Shown one piece after another: positions 44,650 through 56,040 of a DNA stretch of 64,000 nt. Origin of the DNA: Agrypnia vestita (taxonomy: Eukaryota; Arthropoda; Insecta; Trichoptera; Phryganeidae). Every line of letters starts with the position of its first letter. The stretch's first letter is position 1. A model generated the notes under the pieces. It worked only from the letters and a program-made list of their open reading frames with translations. It searched no databases and was not told the DNA's origin. The DNA lies in the NCBI GenBank assembly GCA_016648135.1, contig JADDOH010023640.1, forward strand, positions 1-64,000, read 5' to 3'. Made by a program: the position numbers and the translations under genes.

Positions 44650-46391
44650 TTTCTTGTACTGAAAAAGCCCACTGGGGTGTATTGGCCGTTGTTGTCGATG
44701 TACTTGAATTTTAATGGAAGTTCATTGATGGCTTTGTTATGGGAATGCTAGAGACGTAATGGATGAATTCTTTAAAAGCGTTTTCCACCACCTTGTCGTA
44801 GTTGAATTTTTTCCGTGTAAAAAGTTATTCGAATTCCGAAAAATTAGAAATCGGTAGGTGCAAGGTCTGGAAAGTCAGGTGAGCGATGGAGAGTCAAAGC
44901 TCCCGTGATTTTGAGGCGCTGTCGTGGAGAAGCAGTGGACTGGAGCAATTGACAATTCTCAGTTGCTTGATAGCGAGCTTGTCCATCATCGTATTTAATT
45001 TTTAACAGTATAACTCAGCAGTAATTGATTTGCTAGATCTCAAGAAGCTGTAATGAATTATGAATTATTAACAAGAAGCATGACTTTTCCCAAGCATATA
45101 TTTTGATAAGAAACCCAAATAAGAGATTTATCTTCTGATATTCCTGTCAGAATAATTAACATATTCAGATTTTAATATTCTTTATTTTTATTTATTTATT
45201 AAATCCCAAAAGATAGTATACAAAATATAATATATATTACATACATTATAAGTATATATACCTGTACATAGGTTCGAAAGATGAGAAGTTAGACATGTGT
45301 AATGATTTACACACGACTAAAACTCAATAAAAACAATATAAATTAGTAACTTGTGACTAATATTAATACCTAGCTTTCAAAATAGTGACTCGAATTATAG
45401 TTGTATGATGATTACAATATACATTTATAAGGATATCAGATGTTCTTGTTTTTCGTTATCCATTCTTTGTTTTTAGTTGACTCGTTTACTTCGGTTACAA
45501 TTTTTAATTCGGTGGGTAATAGATTGAAGTATTTAGTAGCTGTATATAAGGGAATTTTACAGTACATTTATATATAAATATTTAATTTCGATTATTTTTT
45601 CTAAAATACGTTTGAATAAAAGTGATGCTTCTTGTTCTCACTGCAGGCCCCCGCCATACGGTCACAAGCAGTTTCTTTTGACTCAATTTGCATTTGAGAC
45701 ATTGTCTGGCTGTCTCCCCTGGGTCCAACTATTGTGACAAACATTTCAGACTATCATACAACAGGATCCACTTTAAGTAGCAATCTGATTCAGCATTTCC
45801 TCATTTATGTGTCGACTCAAAAAATAAGGCGAGCCTCGATGCGCGTGTCGCCGTTTTTCTTCAGTAAGCTCAGTGAGTTCCCACTTTGCGAGCTTCTTTA
45901 TTTTCCCAATTTAACGAAAATGGATCATTATCATTTTGTCACTGACGTCGAAGGCTGTAGCTAATTCTGAAATGGTTTGAGATGAATCCGCTTCCACTAT
46001 AGCTTTCAACTCATCAATATCAACTGTAGTCTCTGGTCGTTTACGGGGCCTGTTGTTGAGGTCGAAATTTCCAGAACGAAAGCGATCAAATCAAAAACTC
46101 ACAGTGCGTTCATTTTAAATACCTGGTCCATACACGTCGTTGATATTACGTACAACGATGGAAATCGTATAAGGAAAAAACGTGAATTTTTATTTTTTCC
46201 GTGGTCGCAGACAGTAATAACAAGGAAAAAACAAACGACACGAAAACAAATGAATAACTTATTTTGAAAAAGGAATGTCGTACCTTTAATGTGACCTTCA
46301 TTTGAATTTGAAAATTCAAGACAAATATAAAATTTCAAACTTCAAATTAGCCAATATTAGAAAATAGCAATTTCATAGGTAAGGAGGTGAA
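44650..46391 (-). pseudogene. Old mariner (same family as 20.5 kb), split by a LINE
   Basis: On the minus strand from 46130: INDVYG, then FDRFRSGNFDLNNRPRKRPE, ELKAIVEADSSQTISELATA and IGKIKKLAKWELTELTEEKR (the WVPHEL region decayed). After an interruption (45130-45620) it continues with ITAELYC, LNTMMDKLAIKQLRIVN, SSPLLLHDSASKSRE and KKFNYDKVVENAFKEFI. The second catalytic Asp region is present as LLLHDS; the third is lost. At 46366-46391 a decayed 5' terminus (minus strand CCTTACCTATGAAATTG) aligns with the intact mariner terminus. Many stops and frameshifts: an ancient relic. Confidence 0.85.
45180..45600 (-). pseudogene. LINE C-terminus and tail nested in the old mariner
   Basis: The minus strand encodes KIPLYTATKYFNLLPTELKI, then VTEVNESTKNKEWITKNKN and a stop (near 45435), followed by ~250 bp of 3' UTR and an AAATAAATAAATAAAAAT tail at 45185-45205. 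KYFNLLPTELK is the usual end of CR1/Jockey-type ORF2 proteins. It sits between the two halves of the old mariner and is therefore younger than it. Confidence 0.75.
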
Positions 46392-46677
46392 ATGGTGACA
46401 AAATCGTTGAATAGGTATACTCTATTAGATTCCTAATTATGATGATTTTAGATTTTTGTAACGTTAACAAAGAATCTAATAAATGTGAACCTGAAATGGA
46501 AGGATCAAATTAGTCAAACTGTTAACAAAAGAAGAAATATATCCATAATAAGAAACAATCCAAATATTTTTTTTTTTTTAAATCCGAAACTTTTTGTCAT
46601 TGGAAAACTTAACATCAGTTTACCACGCTGTAGTAGAAGCAAATCTAAAATACGCTTTAATCAGCTAGAGAGCGGCA

Positions 46678-47065
46678 TCTATATACCTATAAAATTCAAT
46701 GTTTGTCTGTTTGTTCTCTATACAAATCTACACGATCTGACCCAAATGTTAATACTTATTATTGAGAACCCAACGGGTAACATAGATGACACTTAACTCC
46801 TCCCCATTTATCCCTCCCCCACCCCCTGATATATTTTCCTGTACCGTTCGACTTATCCGACTCAAATTTTGCACGGCATTCTTTAGGACCCGGTGAAATA
46901 CATAGGCCGCATCTCCCCTCTGGATACCTCATCCATTCCAGTCTATATTAAACGAAAACAATGTTCTTATTAGAGATTTTGCAAAACAACGGAATATTTG
47001 TGTACCCCACAAATTTATTTTTAACAAATTCCTTAACCCGAGCAACGCCGGGTACGAACAGCTAG
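46678..47065 (+). mobile_element. Non-autonomous Helitron (388 bp)
   Basis: The 5' end is TCTATATACCTATAAAATTC, starting TC after an A at 46677. The 3' end is a GC hairpin (ACCCG 47036-47040 / CGGGT 47049-47053, in ACCCGAGCAACGCCGGGTAC) followed 12 bp later by CTAG at 47062-47065 and then T. 5'-TC, 3'-hairpin-CTRR and insertion between A and T without duplication are the Helitron hallmarks, and these exact terminal words are frequent in arthropod Helitrons. There is no Rep/helicase gene inside, so it depends on an autonomous partner. Confidence 0.9.
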
Positions 47066-47748
47066 TATTAAATAAATCTACTCGCGATTGAAGCAGTACA
47101 ATGTCTATTGATCAAAATATTATTAAAAATAAATTATCCAACCTTGCATTCAAATAATTTAAAGTGTTAAAATATATTGTCTAGTCCGGAGAAATACAAT
47201 GCCAATTATAATAATTTCGTTGTCTATCCATCAGTCCATCCGCCTATCTGTCTATCTGTAACTTCGTGTAGCGTCCGTAATTTCGTTAGAATTCACGAAA
47301 TCACAAAAAAACTAAATGTAAACGGCCGGAAATGGGGCTTGACAAATAATAATAATTTCGAATGCCCGTCCGTAACTTCTTACCCAATCAGCTGATCTCA
47401 TTCCGTTTTTAAAATCAGTATGATTTCAAAATTGCTATCAAATAAAATGGAAACATTGACTTTTTTAATAAAATACTCTGAATTAGATTTCTTTTAACAT
47501 AATGATTGAGCAAAAAAAAAGAAGCAAAAAGCATAATTCTCTGTTTAGATAATAATGTCCACCACTAACGTTACAAGACGCTACGCTACTCTGGATAGTG
47601 CTGCTCTTACAGGCTTAATTGGCGGCCGAAATATAAATGGTAAAAGTATGTCATTTTTGACGAGTTTATCATATTTAGGTACTATAAAATTCTTTGTTCC
47701 GTAATATTGCCATCTGCACGCAACACGCACATCTGCTCTACACAGTTA

Positions 47749-48510
47749 AGCCATGTATTCACTAGGGGACAAATTGTCCCTCAACAGCACGCGCGGCATA
47801 GAATCTACGTGACGTTGCAACGTCGTGCACTGTTCCGCCACGTCGCGCACAACATAGCGCGGCATTTCTACGTGCCGTGGCAACGTTGCCATGCGCACGG
47901 TACCCGAGCGTACTCACTGCAACATTCCGCGGAGCGTCAGTACCACGTGGTATGTTTACAAGTGAATACGCATGCGCTGTATATGTCAAGATGACAATGC
48001 GGGGAAACGAAATCGTTCTTGAACTGATCGAGCTGTATCGATCGAAGATCGCATAGAATGTCCGTCCTTCTTTCTCTTTGCAGTAAATAATTTCGCATTC
48101 TCCTCTTTTTTCTCCTCTTACTTTTCGATAAACTCATTAACATAAACAGATACGCGGCTATCATCGTAACCTCATAGGGCGATATATTTCCGCGACGTCT
48201 GGAAAACAATAATTATTTGCAAAAAGAACCTTGTTTTTAATAATATTCAATTTACTACAGTAAAACCTCGATAATTTGAAATTGCGACCCAAAAAAACAT
48301 TTCGAATTGCGCGGAACCCCGTTTTCGCCAAATGAGATACCGCAGCTGTCATCGTAACCTCTTCGGGTGACATTTCCGCGACAAGATATGCGAGTCCCGG
48401 TGTGTACACGTCAAATGATCGCGTCATTGTCCCCGAAACATGAGCGTAGATGTTGATGCGACATGCCGAGTGGAATGTTTCGCGATTTGTCCCCTAGTGA
48501 ATACATGGCT
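47749..48510. mobile_element. PIF/Harbinger-like non-autonomous element (762 bp)
   Basis: Perfect 26-bp terminal inverted repeats (47749-47774 and 48485-48510; AGCCATGTATTCACTAGGGG...) are flanked by TTA at 47746-47748 and 48511-48513. A 3-bp TTA duplication is the PIF/Harbinger signature. The interior is unusually CpG-rich near the left end (CGCGGCAT and CTACGTG words repeated at ~47790 and ~47860). It also holds an internal direct repeat (CATCGTAACCTC ... TTTCCGCGAC at 48160 and 48346). No transposase was recognised; the short frames inside are chance. Confidence 0.9.
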
Positions 48511-48689
48511 TTACCACGATTTAAATTTAAGTCAGAAGTTAAGTGTTCACAATTCTCTTGACAAACTACAGTCAATTACCTCGTTAATCTCTGCGACTTC
48601 CGCAGGGAAGGTTTAACTACCCGCTCTAGTAGGGGATGTTTACTCGCTACTGAATGTAATTTCTCATCAGTACTTTGCATGTACTTATT

Positions 48690-48905
48690 AGACTTGTATC
48701 AAAGTGAATGATTTTTTAATATTCAATATAAGTTACTTTCATTATATTCTAATGTTTCACAAAAAATTAGCCAGAAATATTGAAATTTTATGTCGCTTAT
48801 CTCTATAACTGGCCCACATAAAATGTAAAAAATATTTTCTATTCAAAATTGAATGAAGAAGACTCACATAAAGTTTATGCTACTAGCTATGAGACACAGT
48901 ATTAC
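48690..48905 (+). repeat. Interspersed repeat family I, copy 3
   Basis: GACTTGTATCAAAGTGAATG, ATATAAGTTACTTTC, then AAAATATTTTCTATTCAAAA (shared with 6393-6412) and a CTAGCTATGAGACACAG end. Confidence 0.6.
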
Positions 48906-48908
48906 CAT

Positions 48909-48954
48909 AATTAGAGAATGTTATTAATCAAAATATTAGTAACATTCTCTAATT
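48909..48954. repeat. 20-bp hairpin
   Basis: Arms 48909-48928 and 48935-48954 match at 19 of 20 positions (AATTAGAGAATGTTATTAAT). It lies immediately after repeat family I copy 3. Function unknown. Confidence 0.8.
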
Positions 48955-49087
48955 TGTAGTCCTAAATATACCTTCGGGTGGAAAAAACCTGTTCTGCAAT
49001 ATTATTTTTTGGTAAAGTAGAGTCCGTTCACTTTAGGAAAGCCACATGTATTAGTGTGTAACATTCTTTTTTTAAGTAAATGACAGA

Positions 49088-49705
49088 CACAAAAAATAAA
49101 TTTATTTTATTTATTTATTTAAAAATCCTTGTTTACAAATAAGATACTTAATACTAATTTAACAATAGAACATAAGATAAAACATAAGATAATTTACACA
49201 TTTTTTTGTTTTGTTTAATTTGTGGATTATGCCACTCTACTAGGCTACTAGGCCTGTCCCAGAGTGGCGTTATAGCACACAATTATAATATTTTTTCGAG
49301 TTCGTCAGTAGTATTTATTTTCATAAGGTAGTTATTATGTATCTATAGAGTATCAAGTGGAATGTTAGTGAAAGTTGAGTTAGTCATAAGTCCAAGTGTA
49401 AATATGTGTAGAATAATTGTTTAATGTAAAAAGGGTTAAAGTTTTGTTTAAGATTATTTTTTTTATTTTCCTTAATTAATTAATTAATTTATATAGGTAT
49501 ATATTTTTATTTAAAGACATTATTACGCAATTACAGTAAGTAAATTTTCAGTTGCTGTTCTACCTTTGGAGGTAAGCCAGTTGTTTGCTAAAGCTTTTAT
49601 TTTATTAATTGAGTATATTCTGATTTCCGGGAAGTCTGTTTTAAATATGTTAAATATTTTAGGCCCTGTGTATGAGTAATTTTTCTGTCCGTGTGTTGTC
49701 ATATA
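49088..49705 (-). pseudogene. LINE C-terminus with 3' UTR
   Basis: On the minus strand HGQKNYSYTGPKIFNIFKTD, then FPEIRIYSINKIKALANNWL and TSKGRTATENLLT end a CR1/Jockey-type ORF near 49530. The 3' UTR runs to an AAATAAATAAATAAA tail at 49088-49115, and its last ~140 bp equal 16021-16165 inverted. This ties the 16-kb tail to this LINE family. Confidence 0.75.
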
Positions 49706-49751
49706 TTATTTTTATTATAAATATATATATTATTTTTAAAAATTTCTCAGG

Positions 49752-49945
49752 TTTTCACGGCCGTTCAAAATGTTCTGTGTATAGTTTTCTGGGATATTCT
49801 GCCGTGTATATGTGACCTCTCTGGCCGACGTTTCGCATCAGCCATCAGCACATCACCCATGATGATGGATCCTGCAATGGGATGCAAAACGTCGGTCAGA
49901 GAGGTCACATATATACGGCAGAATATCCCAGAAAACTATACACAG
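49752..49945. mobile_element. Foldback made of two inverted Penelope-like termini
   Basis: GTATAGTTTTCTGGGATATT, CTGCCGTGTATATGTGACCT, CTCTGGCCGACGTTTCGCAT on the left (49770-49848) is mirrored by 49870-49945 on the right with three or four mismatches, around ~20 bp containing ATCATGGGTGATG-like sequence. The left side continues outward into TTTTCACGGCCGTTC, as in the 33120 copy. No protein sequence. Confidence 0.75.
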
Positions 49946-50129
49946 AAAATATTATTTTAGTCTCTTAACCTAAAATAAGCATAGGTACAAGTAATATAAA
50001 AAAATTCATTCCGTTTTCAAAATAAATATGATTTCAAAATGCAAAGTGCATGTAGAATATTAATATTTTAAAGATTTTATTTAAATCTGTCGGTAATTTT
50101 AAATTAATCAATAATACATATCCTAAGAG

Positions 50130-50643
50130 CAATTGAGATAAAGACTCTTTCTGGTACCGACACTAATGTATGGAAGTGAAGCCTGGAGCTGGCAGAAGAG
50201 GAACGAAAGTAGATTGAATGCATTGGAGATGAGATCCCTTACACGTATGTATGGCAAATCCATGTATGATAGAGTAAAGAATGAAAGATATTAGGAATGA
50301 ATGTAAAGCTGATCGTGGCATAATACATAGAATAAAAATAGGGTAGCTCAGGTGATTGGGCATGTTGAGCGAATGAACGAGGAAAGAATGGTAAGAAAGA
50401 TATGTAATGCATGTGTGACGGCGCCAGAAAGAGAGGGCGACCACGGAAGAGGTGGCATGACCAGATTAACCAGATACTGGAAGTTGGTCCCGTTAGAAGC
50501 CTCGACAACCGTCGAGCTTGCCTGTATGAATGTAGATGAAGCGAAAGTTGCATGTCAGGACAGAAGAGTATGGCGCTCTATCCTGTCTGTCTACCCCCAC
50601 GAGGAAACGGCATGATGGTAAGTTAGTTAGTTAGTTAGTTAGC
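50130..50643 (+). pseudogene. RTE-type LINE 3' end, family with (GTTA)n tail
   Basis: Successive frames give IGHVERMNEERMVRK, then RGRPRKRWHDQINQILE and RSLDNRRACLY, and in the next frame VDEAKVACQDRRVWRSILSV with a stop. The copy ends in TAAGTTAGTTAGTTAGTTAG (50619-50643), the tail of this family. The frame changes between GHVER and GRPRKRW and again before AKVACQDRR. Relatives are at 51055-51460, 60230-60340 and 60585-60665. Confidence 0.8.
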
Positions 50644-50644
50644 T

Positions 50645-50960
50645 CTTCGATCCATTGCGGGACTGACAATCCAAGACCGAGTGAGGAATTCTGTATTCTG
50701 AATATGAAGGACTTGCGACGTCGAGGATATCGTCCGATGGGGAAGATCTAGAAGACGTTACTAGAGAGATCATGTGGAGAGAGCTTGTTCTGAGAGAGTA
50801 GTGAGCGCAGCAGCGAACAAACTGCCGTCAGGTACTAGACTCTCAGGAAGACCACCTAAAAGATGGCGAGATAGCTGGACTCTGTATTCCAGGAACAGGC
50901 TCCGAGCAATGACAGGATGCAGTCCTAGATGAAGCAGAATAAGAAGAAGAATACAAAGTA
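50645..50960 (+). pseudogene. RTE-type LINE 3' end, (GAA)n-tail family
   Basis: IAGLTIQDRVRNSVF, then after a frameshift RTCDVEDIVRWGRSRRRY, RDHVERACSERVVSA, NKLPSGTRLSGRPPKRWRDS and a stop, ending AGAAGAAGAA. It is close to the inverted copy at 61375-61912. It directly abuts the previous LINE copy. Confidence 0.8.
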
Positions 50961-51054
50961 AAAAGGCAAAGGCAAAGTTAGTAGACAAGGATAAACAATA
51001 TTTAATAATATTAACAAATAAAAATGTTGCCTGAAAACAGATTATCCGCGCAAA

Positions 51055-51460
51055 ACCATAGAAAATAGACTGAATTTAGTAGAAATGTGGTCGCTTAGAC
51101 GTATATGTGGAAAATCTTTATACGATAGAATAAAGAATGAACAAGTTATAAGTTAATTTAATGCTGGCTGTAGCGTAATAGACAGAATAATGAAAGGATC
51201 GCTGAGATGGTTTGGGCTTGTGGAACGGATGAGGGAGGAAAGATGGTACAAAAAATTTATGAGGAGAGTGTCGAAGGCAGCAGAAACACAGGGTGTTCTG
51301 GTCCTGGCAAGATCAGATAAATCAAATAATGGAGGATGGCCTTATTAGAAGCTTCAACAACCGAAGAGCGTGTATAAGAAGATATATGAAACTGGACCAA
51401 GCAAAAGTGATGTGCCAGGACAGAAGAGTGTGGCGTTCTATCCTCTCTGCCTATTTTAAT
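51055..51460 (+). pseudogene. RTE-type LINE 3' end, second (GTTA)n-family copy
   Basis: LNLVEMWSLRRICGKSLYDR, IKNEQV, then DRIMKGSLRWFGLVERMREE and, after frameshifts, QAKVMCQDRRVWRSILSAY. The segment ACAGAAGAGTRTGGCG is shared with 50563-50578. Confidence 0.75.
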
Positions 51461-51464
51461 TTTC

Positions 51465-52590
51465 AGTTTTCGAATTATCATAATATTTTATAAAACAAAT
51501 ATTTAATTTAGCTTTTTCCGTAATATACGTTTACACGTAAACCAGCTACAATGTACCTACTGACTGCACGCCCTTATATTTATTTATGGGAAATTAACAG
51601 TACGTATAAAGAGATTATACATGATTATTGAACAGTATAGAGACCATCTTACAATTTTCCACAGAATTAACCTGTTGTGTTTTAACATAAAGCAACAATA
51701 ACTTGAGTTATATAATAAAAAACAAAAAAGTGAAAGTTTTAAGTTATGGACAAACTATGAGAGTCAAAGAATTAGAGGTAAAAGGAGAATAAGGAATGAA
51801 TAGGAAATTATTATTATTATTATTATTATATCTACAGAATGAGGTATATTATAGAAATCAGGAAAGTGTGTCTAGATATTTCTATTGGAAAATATTTAAA
51901 TAGTGGGAAAATAACATAAATATACAATATAATATTTAAATAGTGAGAAAATAACATACCTATTGAAAATAATATATTTGACAATTAATGGATTTTTTTT
52001 TTCTTTATTTTTAACATACCTATTATCAAAAGATTTTTAATAAACTCGATAGATAGTCCTAGCTTGACTTATTGATATTGCTGTGGATTATATAATACTT
52101 GCGAGTACATATTGTTTATTTAAGCAATACTTATTTACGCGTACAGATGTTTATTTACGAGTATTGCTTAAAATCTTCAAAATGTATGATGGCACCTATC
52201 ACGAAATATAATAATTTAGTGATAGAAACATAGTTACCTACTCTTTAAGATTCTACGCAAAACATAGGCATCCTAACCCATCTCTGCCATCCTAGCCACT
52301 TAATAACCCTTCCATCGATATAGTGTGTGTAATATATTGATATTGTATTTTATTGAAAGTTTTGCTCAGTTGCATTTTAGGGAATAATCGGTCAAACCAT
52401 CCCACCCCCTCAGACCTACCTGAACCAAATTTTAGATGCTAGCACTAAAGATTGCTAGCATGAAAATAAATCTGTGAGTTTTGAATATGCATCTTAAGAT
52501 ACATATCTAGCAAGGGAAAATTAGGTAAGTCATAAAATAAAACAAAATGCTTAATTTTTTGAAAAGGGACAAATGACATGATTAATTATT
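51465..52590. other. Unassigned AT-rich DNA
   Basis: A TTATTATTATTATTATTAT microsatellite lies at 51808-51827. No gene or repeat family was recognised. Confidence 0.35.
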
Positions 52591-52604
52591 TGAAAAATTT
52601 GACA

Positions 52605-52860
52605 AAGAAACAACGACATTAGTAACTTGGTTCGAACCTGTCAAACTTAAAACTCAATCAATTAGAAAGCTCATTATTCATAACTGTGAATAACTTAACG
52701 TTTGTGTACGTTTTAGAGCTTTCTGATTGGTTGAATTAATTCATTTAAAACCTGTCAATCTTAAAACGTAAAAAATTAGCGGTATTACAATGTTACACAT
52801 AACTGTCAAGATACATAAATAGCAATGTTGCTTAGTTCAGAGTACGGCCGGTTATGTCAT
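52605..52860. mobile_element. Long-inverted-repeat MITE, copy 2
   Basis: CAATCAATTAGAAAGCTC (52653-52670) faces GAGCTTTCTGATTGGTTGAA (about 52717-52736), followed by CCTGTCAATCTTAAAACGTA and CACATAACTGTCAAGATACA. It corresponds to 40316-40615 with a shortened left arm. Confidence 0.7.
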
Positions 52861-52869
52861 TATGTCGTA

Positions 52870-53435
52870 ACAAAAATTCCATTTTTATGGCATTTATTGC
52901 GATTATAGAATATAAAGGCGGCCATTACAAATTGTCTAGGAATAACCTTAATTGCAATTGTAAAAGTGGCAAATAAATATGATCGCTATGCAAGTGAGAT
53001 AATATTTTATTGAGTGGTATCAAAAATATTAGTCCAAGTCTTTTCTTGGGTACCTGCATCAATTGAAATTGCCAACGTCGATAAGTAGATCGCCTTAATG
53101 ATTAATTAATTACATTTTGATACACAATTTTAAAGAGACCACTCCTTGGTAGGTACTAAAAACCATTAAGGTTAAAGTATGCAGAGTAGATCCCTTCTGT
53201 ATCGATAACTTTTTCAAAATATATTATGTAAGAGCCTATAGGGTAATTTCAGCTATAGGTAGGTGCGTGACAGAAACATGCAAAAGCGAATTCGGCAATA
53301 CTTTGAATCTATTTTAAATGTGTCTGATTGTATGAACTTCAAAACAATCGCGTTATGTTCGCCGATTCGGTGAAGAAACTCGGAGAGAGCGGAGGAGTCG
53401 CAGTGTTGGAAAACTTTCTGAAATGACCTCAATGT
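52870..53435. other. Unassigned DNA upstream of the CpG block
   Basis: Mostly AT-rich. ATGATTAATTAATTACATTT (53099-53118) carries homeodomain-type TAAT cores. No gene recognised. Confidence 0.3.
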
Positions 53436-53439
53436 GAAA

Positions 53440-53850
53440 CGTTTTCAACTGTGATACCAACTTCATTCGTGTCAAGGTCGCCATCTTGCCGCGCGAGCTT
53501 CCGCGCCGGTCGCGTGGCGGCGCCACCTTCTGGGCCCGTCGGCCGCGCCGCGCGGCGTAGCCGGGGGACGAGGGATACGGAAACGGGCCACGGAATAAAA
53601 AAAGCCAAAGCGCCGTTTCCCGCGTCGCGGAGTACCGGGGGATGAAAATCCCACGCCGGTGACGTGGCGCAATCTCGATCAATCGCTTCCCCCGTCCGGC
53701 TTAATAATGGAGGGAACTCGCTGTTATTATGTTGTATTTTTTCTGTCCACTTCCGTTGGCATTTTGTTTTGGCAAACGAAGTCAATGTAAAAATAATCTG
53801 CGAAATGATGCTCTCGCGCCTTTGTCACACTGCTGACGCCATTTAACGCA
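53440..53850. promoter_or_regulatory. CpG-island-like block (candidate host regulatory DNA)
   Basis: This is by far the most CpG-dense stretch of the window: GCCGCGCGAGCTTCCGCGCC, CGTCGGCCGCGCCGCGCGGC, then GGATGAAAATCCCACGCC. CGCCATCTTG near 53480 resembles a PHO/YY1 core; GGTGACGTGGC is near 53658. Four overlapping frames are open on both strands (53353-53785), which is expected from GC-rich DNA poor in stop codons. They have no recognisable domain and I do not call a gene. It matches no repeat in the window. Promoter, first-exon/5' UTR or enhancer are all possible; this rests on composition only. Confidence 0.4.
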
Positions 53851-54036
53851 ACATGATATTGTTTTTGCGCGTTTATGACGATTTTTATCACATTTCCTTA
53901 ATTGTTATATAAATTACGAGATAAGCATTAGGCATAAGTATTATTTTCAAATACTTATGTAATAATCGTTAACTATCGTCAAAGAAACGTGTTATAGGGA
54001 ACTTAATGATTCATTTAACTAGAATATTAAATTTCA

Positions 54037-54099
54037 ATACGCGAAATAAGATACAATTATAATCGTTGATTATAATTGTATTTTATTTCGTATCGTATT
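54037..54099. repeat. ~30-bp hairpin
   Basis: AATACGCGAAATAAGATACA then ATTATAATC pairs with GATTATAATTGTATTTTATT then TCGTATCGTATT. The arms differ by small indels, with almost no loop. Confidence 0.8.
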
Positions 54100-54104
54100 A
54101 CAGG

Positions 54105-56035
54105 TAGGTATATATATGATTATTTTGAAGCGTTTGTTCTCCACTCTTAGGACCTATACACATACATTTGCATGGATATTCTACATAATATAGAATATCG
54201 ACGGTCCCGATGTATACTGTCGAATCAGCAAACATTCGATTTTAGTTATACTATCATAAGCCACCGAATTTACTTTATATTTTCGGATAATGTTAAAAAA
54301 AATGTTTAATTTTCCTTTAATATATGCCCTTTTTAAAACCAAAATTCATTTTTTTGACATTTTCCAAAAATATAGAGTAAATTCGATAGTTTAAGAAAGT
54401 AAAACAAAAAATAATTTTTGCAGATTCGACAGTAGGTTATATCGAAAATTTTTCAAATCAAACATTTTTTGAGTTGCTGTAATCGCTTGAAACTCAATAT
54501 GTCATTGTAAAATGTAATTGTATTCTAATTGTACATATGTATAGGTATATTCGTGTATGCTTGAATGTGCATCTACGGATATGTCTGAATGCATAACAAA
54601 AATACTCTCCCAGGTGTCTAAGACCTTTTTTCACCTTAACCCCCTTGTTGAAGAATATCGTATCTACCCCTAGTTTAAACTTACGAGAAGTACAAAAATC
54701 CGTGCCTACATAATGCTGAGTACCTTATGTGCGATGAAGGATTTAAGAAAAATGTTATGTATCAAAAATTTACCGCGAAAACGCATAAAATAAATGCATA
54801 AATTACTATGATAAATAAAAATCGAATCTACGTTTTATTTTTGTTTTATAACTGCTTCAACATTAATTTATTCAATTATGTAGGAACTTATAATTTTTGT
54901 TAATGTTGATATATCAACTTTTTTAATTAGTAGAATGAAAATTATTTTGTTATATTTTTTTAACTTTTTTCACTGACATTTATAATAATTGTTCCACTGA
55001 AATATAAAAGTATCATCCATTAAACCGGAAAATCACTGTCTGCTATTATACCTATATTAAAATAAAATATTAGTTTAACAGGCAGGAAAAAAATGTAGTG
55101 TTTTACTTGGCACTCCGACAATCGCGCGCAAAATTTAAAATAATAAAATAATAAGCTTTTTTAACAGAACCTAACCTAACCTTTAGTCCATTGACAATGG
55201 AGGAAATTTTGTATAATGATTCATTTTCATCTTCAAAATAAGTTTTTCTTTTAAAATGGAACACATTAAAGAAATAACTTAGTTGAAATGGTCGAATTTC
55301 ATCAAGAGAATGGATGCTATGCTAAAATGATTGATTTGAAAGAGAGTTGGATGGAGAAAAATAATTGATAAAGAGGCGAAATTATATTTTTTATTATTTC
55401 CGTTATATTCACAAATTTTTACCCATTCAACTTAAATTTTAATTTTAACGTGCTACCGCAGTAAGCCTTCCGCAACAATGCCTCCTCCTGGTGATACGGT
55501 GAATTTGTAATTCTAATATAATATTGAAATGTAAAAAGGACAAAAATAACGAAAATGTTGAATGACTTGAAATTTAAATGAAATATGTTTTGATACAAAT
55601 ATTTAAAATCAAACACGGATTATTGCCCAAATACTTTGATAACAGGATAAAATAAAAATAAGGATTTTCATCCATACAACACAAGAGACGCAGACAGCAA
55701 AGGCCTTAAAATCTTCGTTAGCCTGCCGGAAGCAATTAACAAAACACATTAAAAATATAAAAAGTTGACATGGGGGTGAAAAATGTTTACAATGAAAACA
55801 AGCCTCTGCATAGCCAAATCAAAAAGTCGAGAAGGAGGAAAACCCATCTTTCAGAACACCACTGCCGACTGGATGCGTGTGTGCAACTTGTGGAAGGGTG
55901 TACGGTTTCAGAATAGGGCTCCTCGTCCACGCTCGGACGCATAAACAATAAAAATGGCAGGCGTCATCCTCGTTACCACCGAAAAGAGGAGATATTCACA
56001 AAGCATTACATTTTATTAATTCATATATATATATA
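54105..56035. other. Unassigned AT-rich DNA
   Basis: No domain or repeat was recognised. Slightly GC-richer sequence at 55850-55985 lacks any coding signature. Confidence 0.3.
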
Positions 56036-56040
56036 TATGT

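Noticed and set aside
50619..50643. Independent (TTAG)n microsatellite
   Set aside because: It is the 3' tail of the adjacent LINE copy; the same tail appears at 60330.
53353..53846. Overlapping open frames on both strands in the GC-rich block as a possible conserved protein gene
   Set aside because: Frames are open on both strands at once, rich in Arg/Pro/Ala, and show no domain. This is what stop-poor GC-rich DNA gives by chance.
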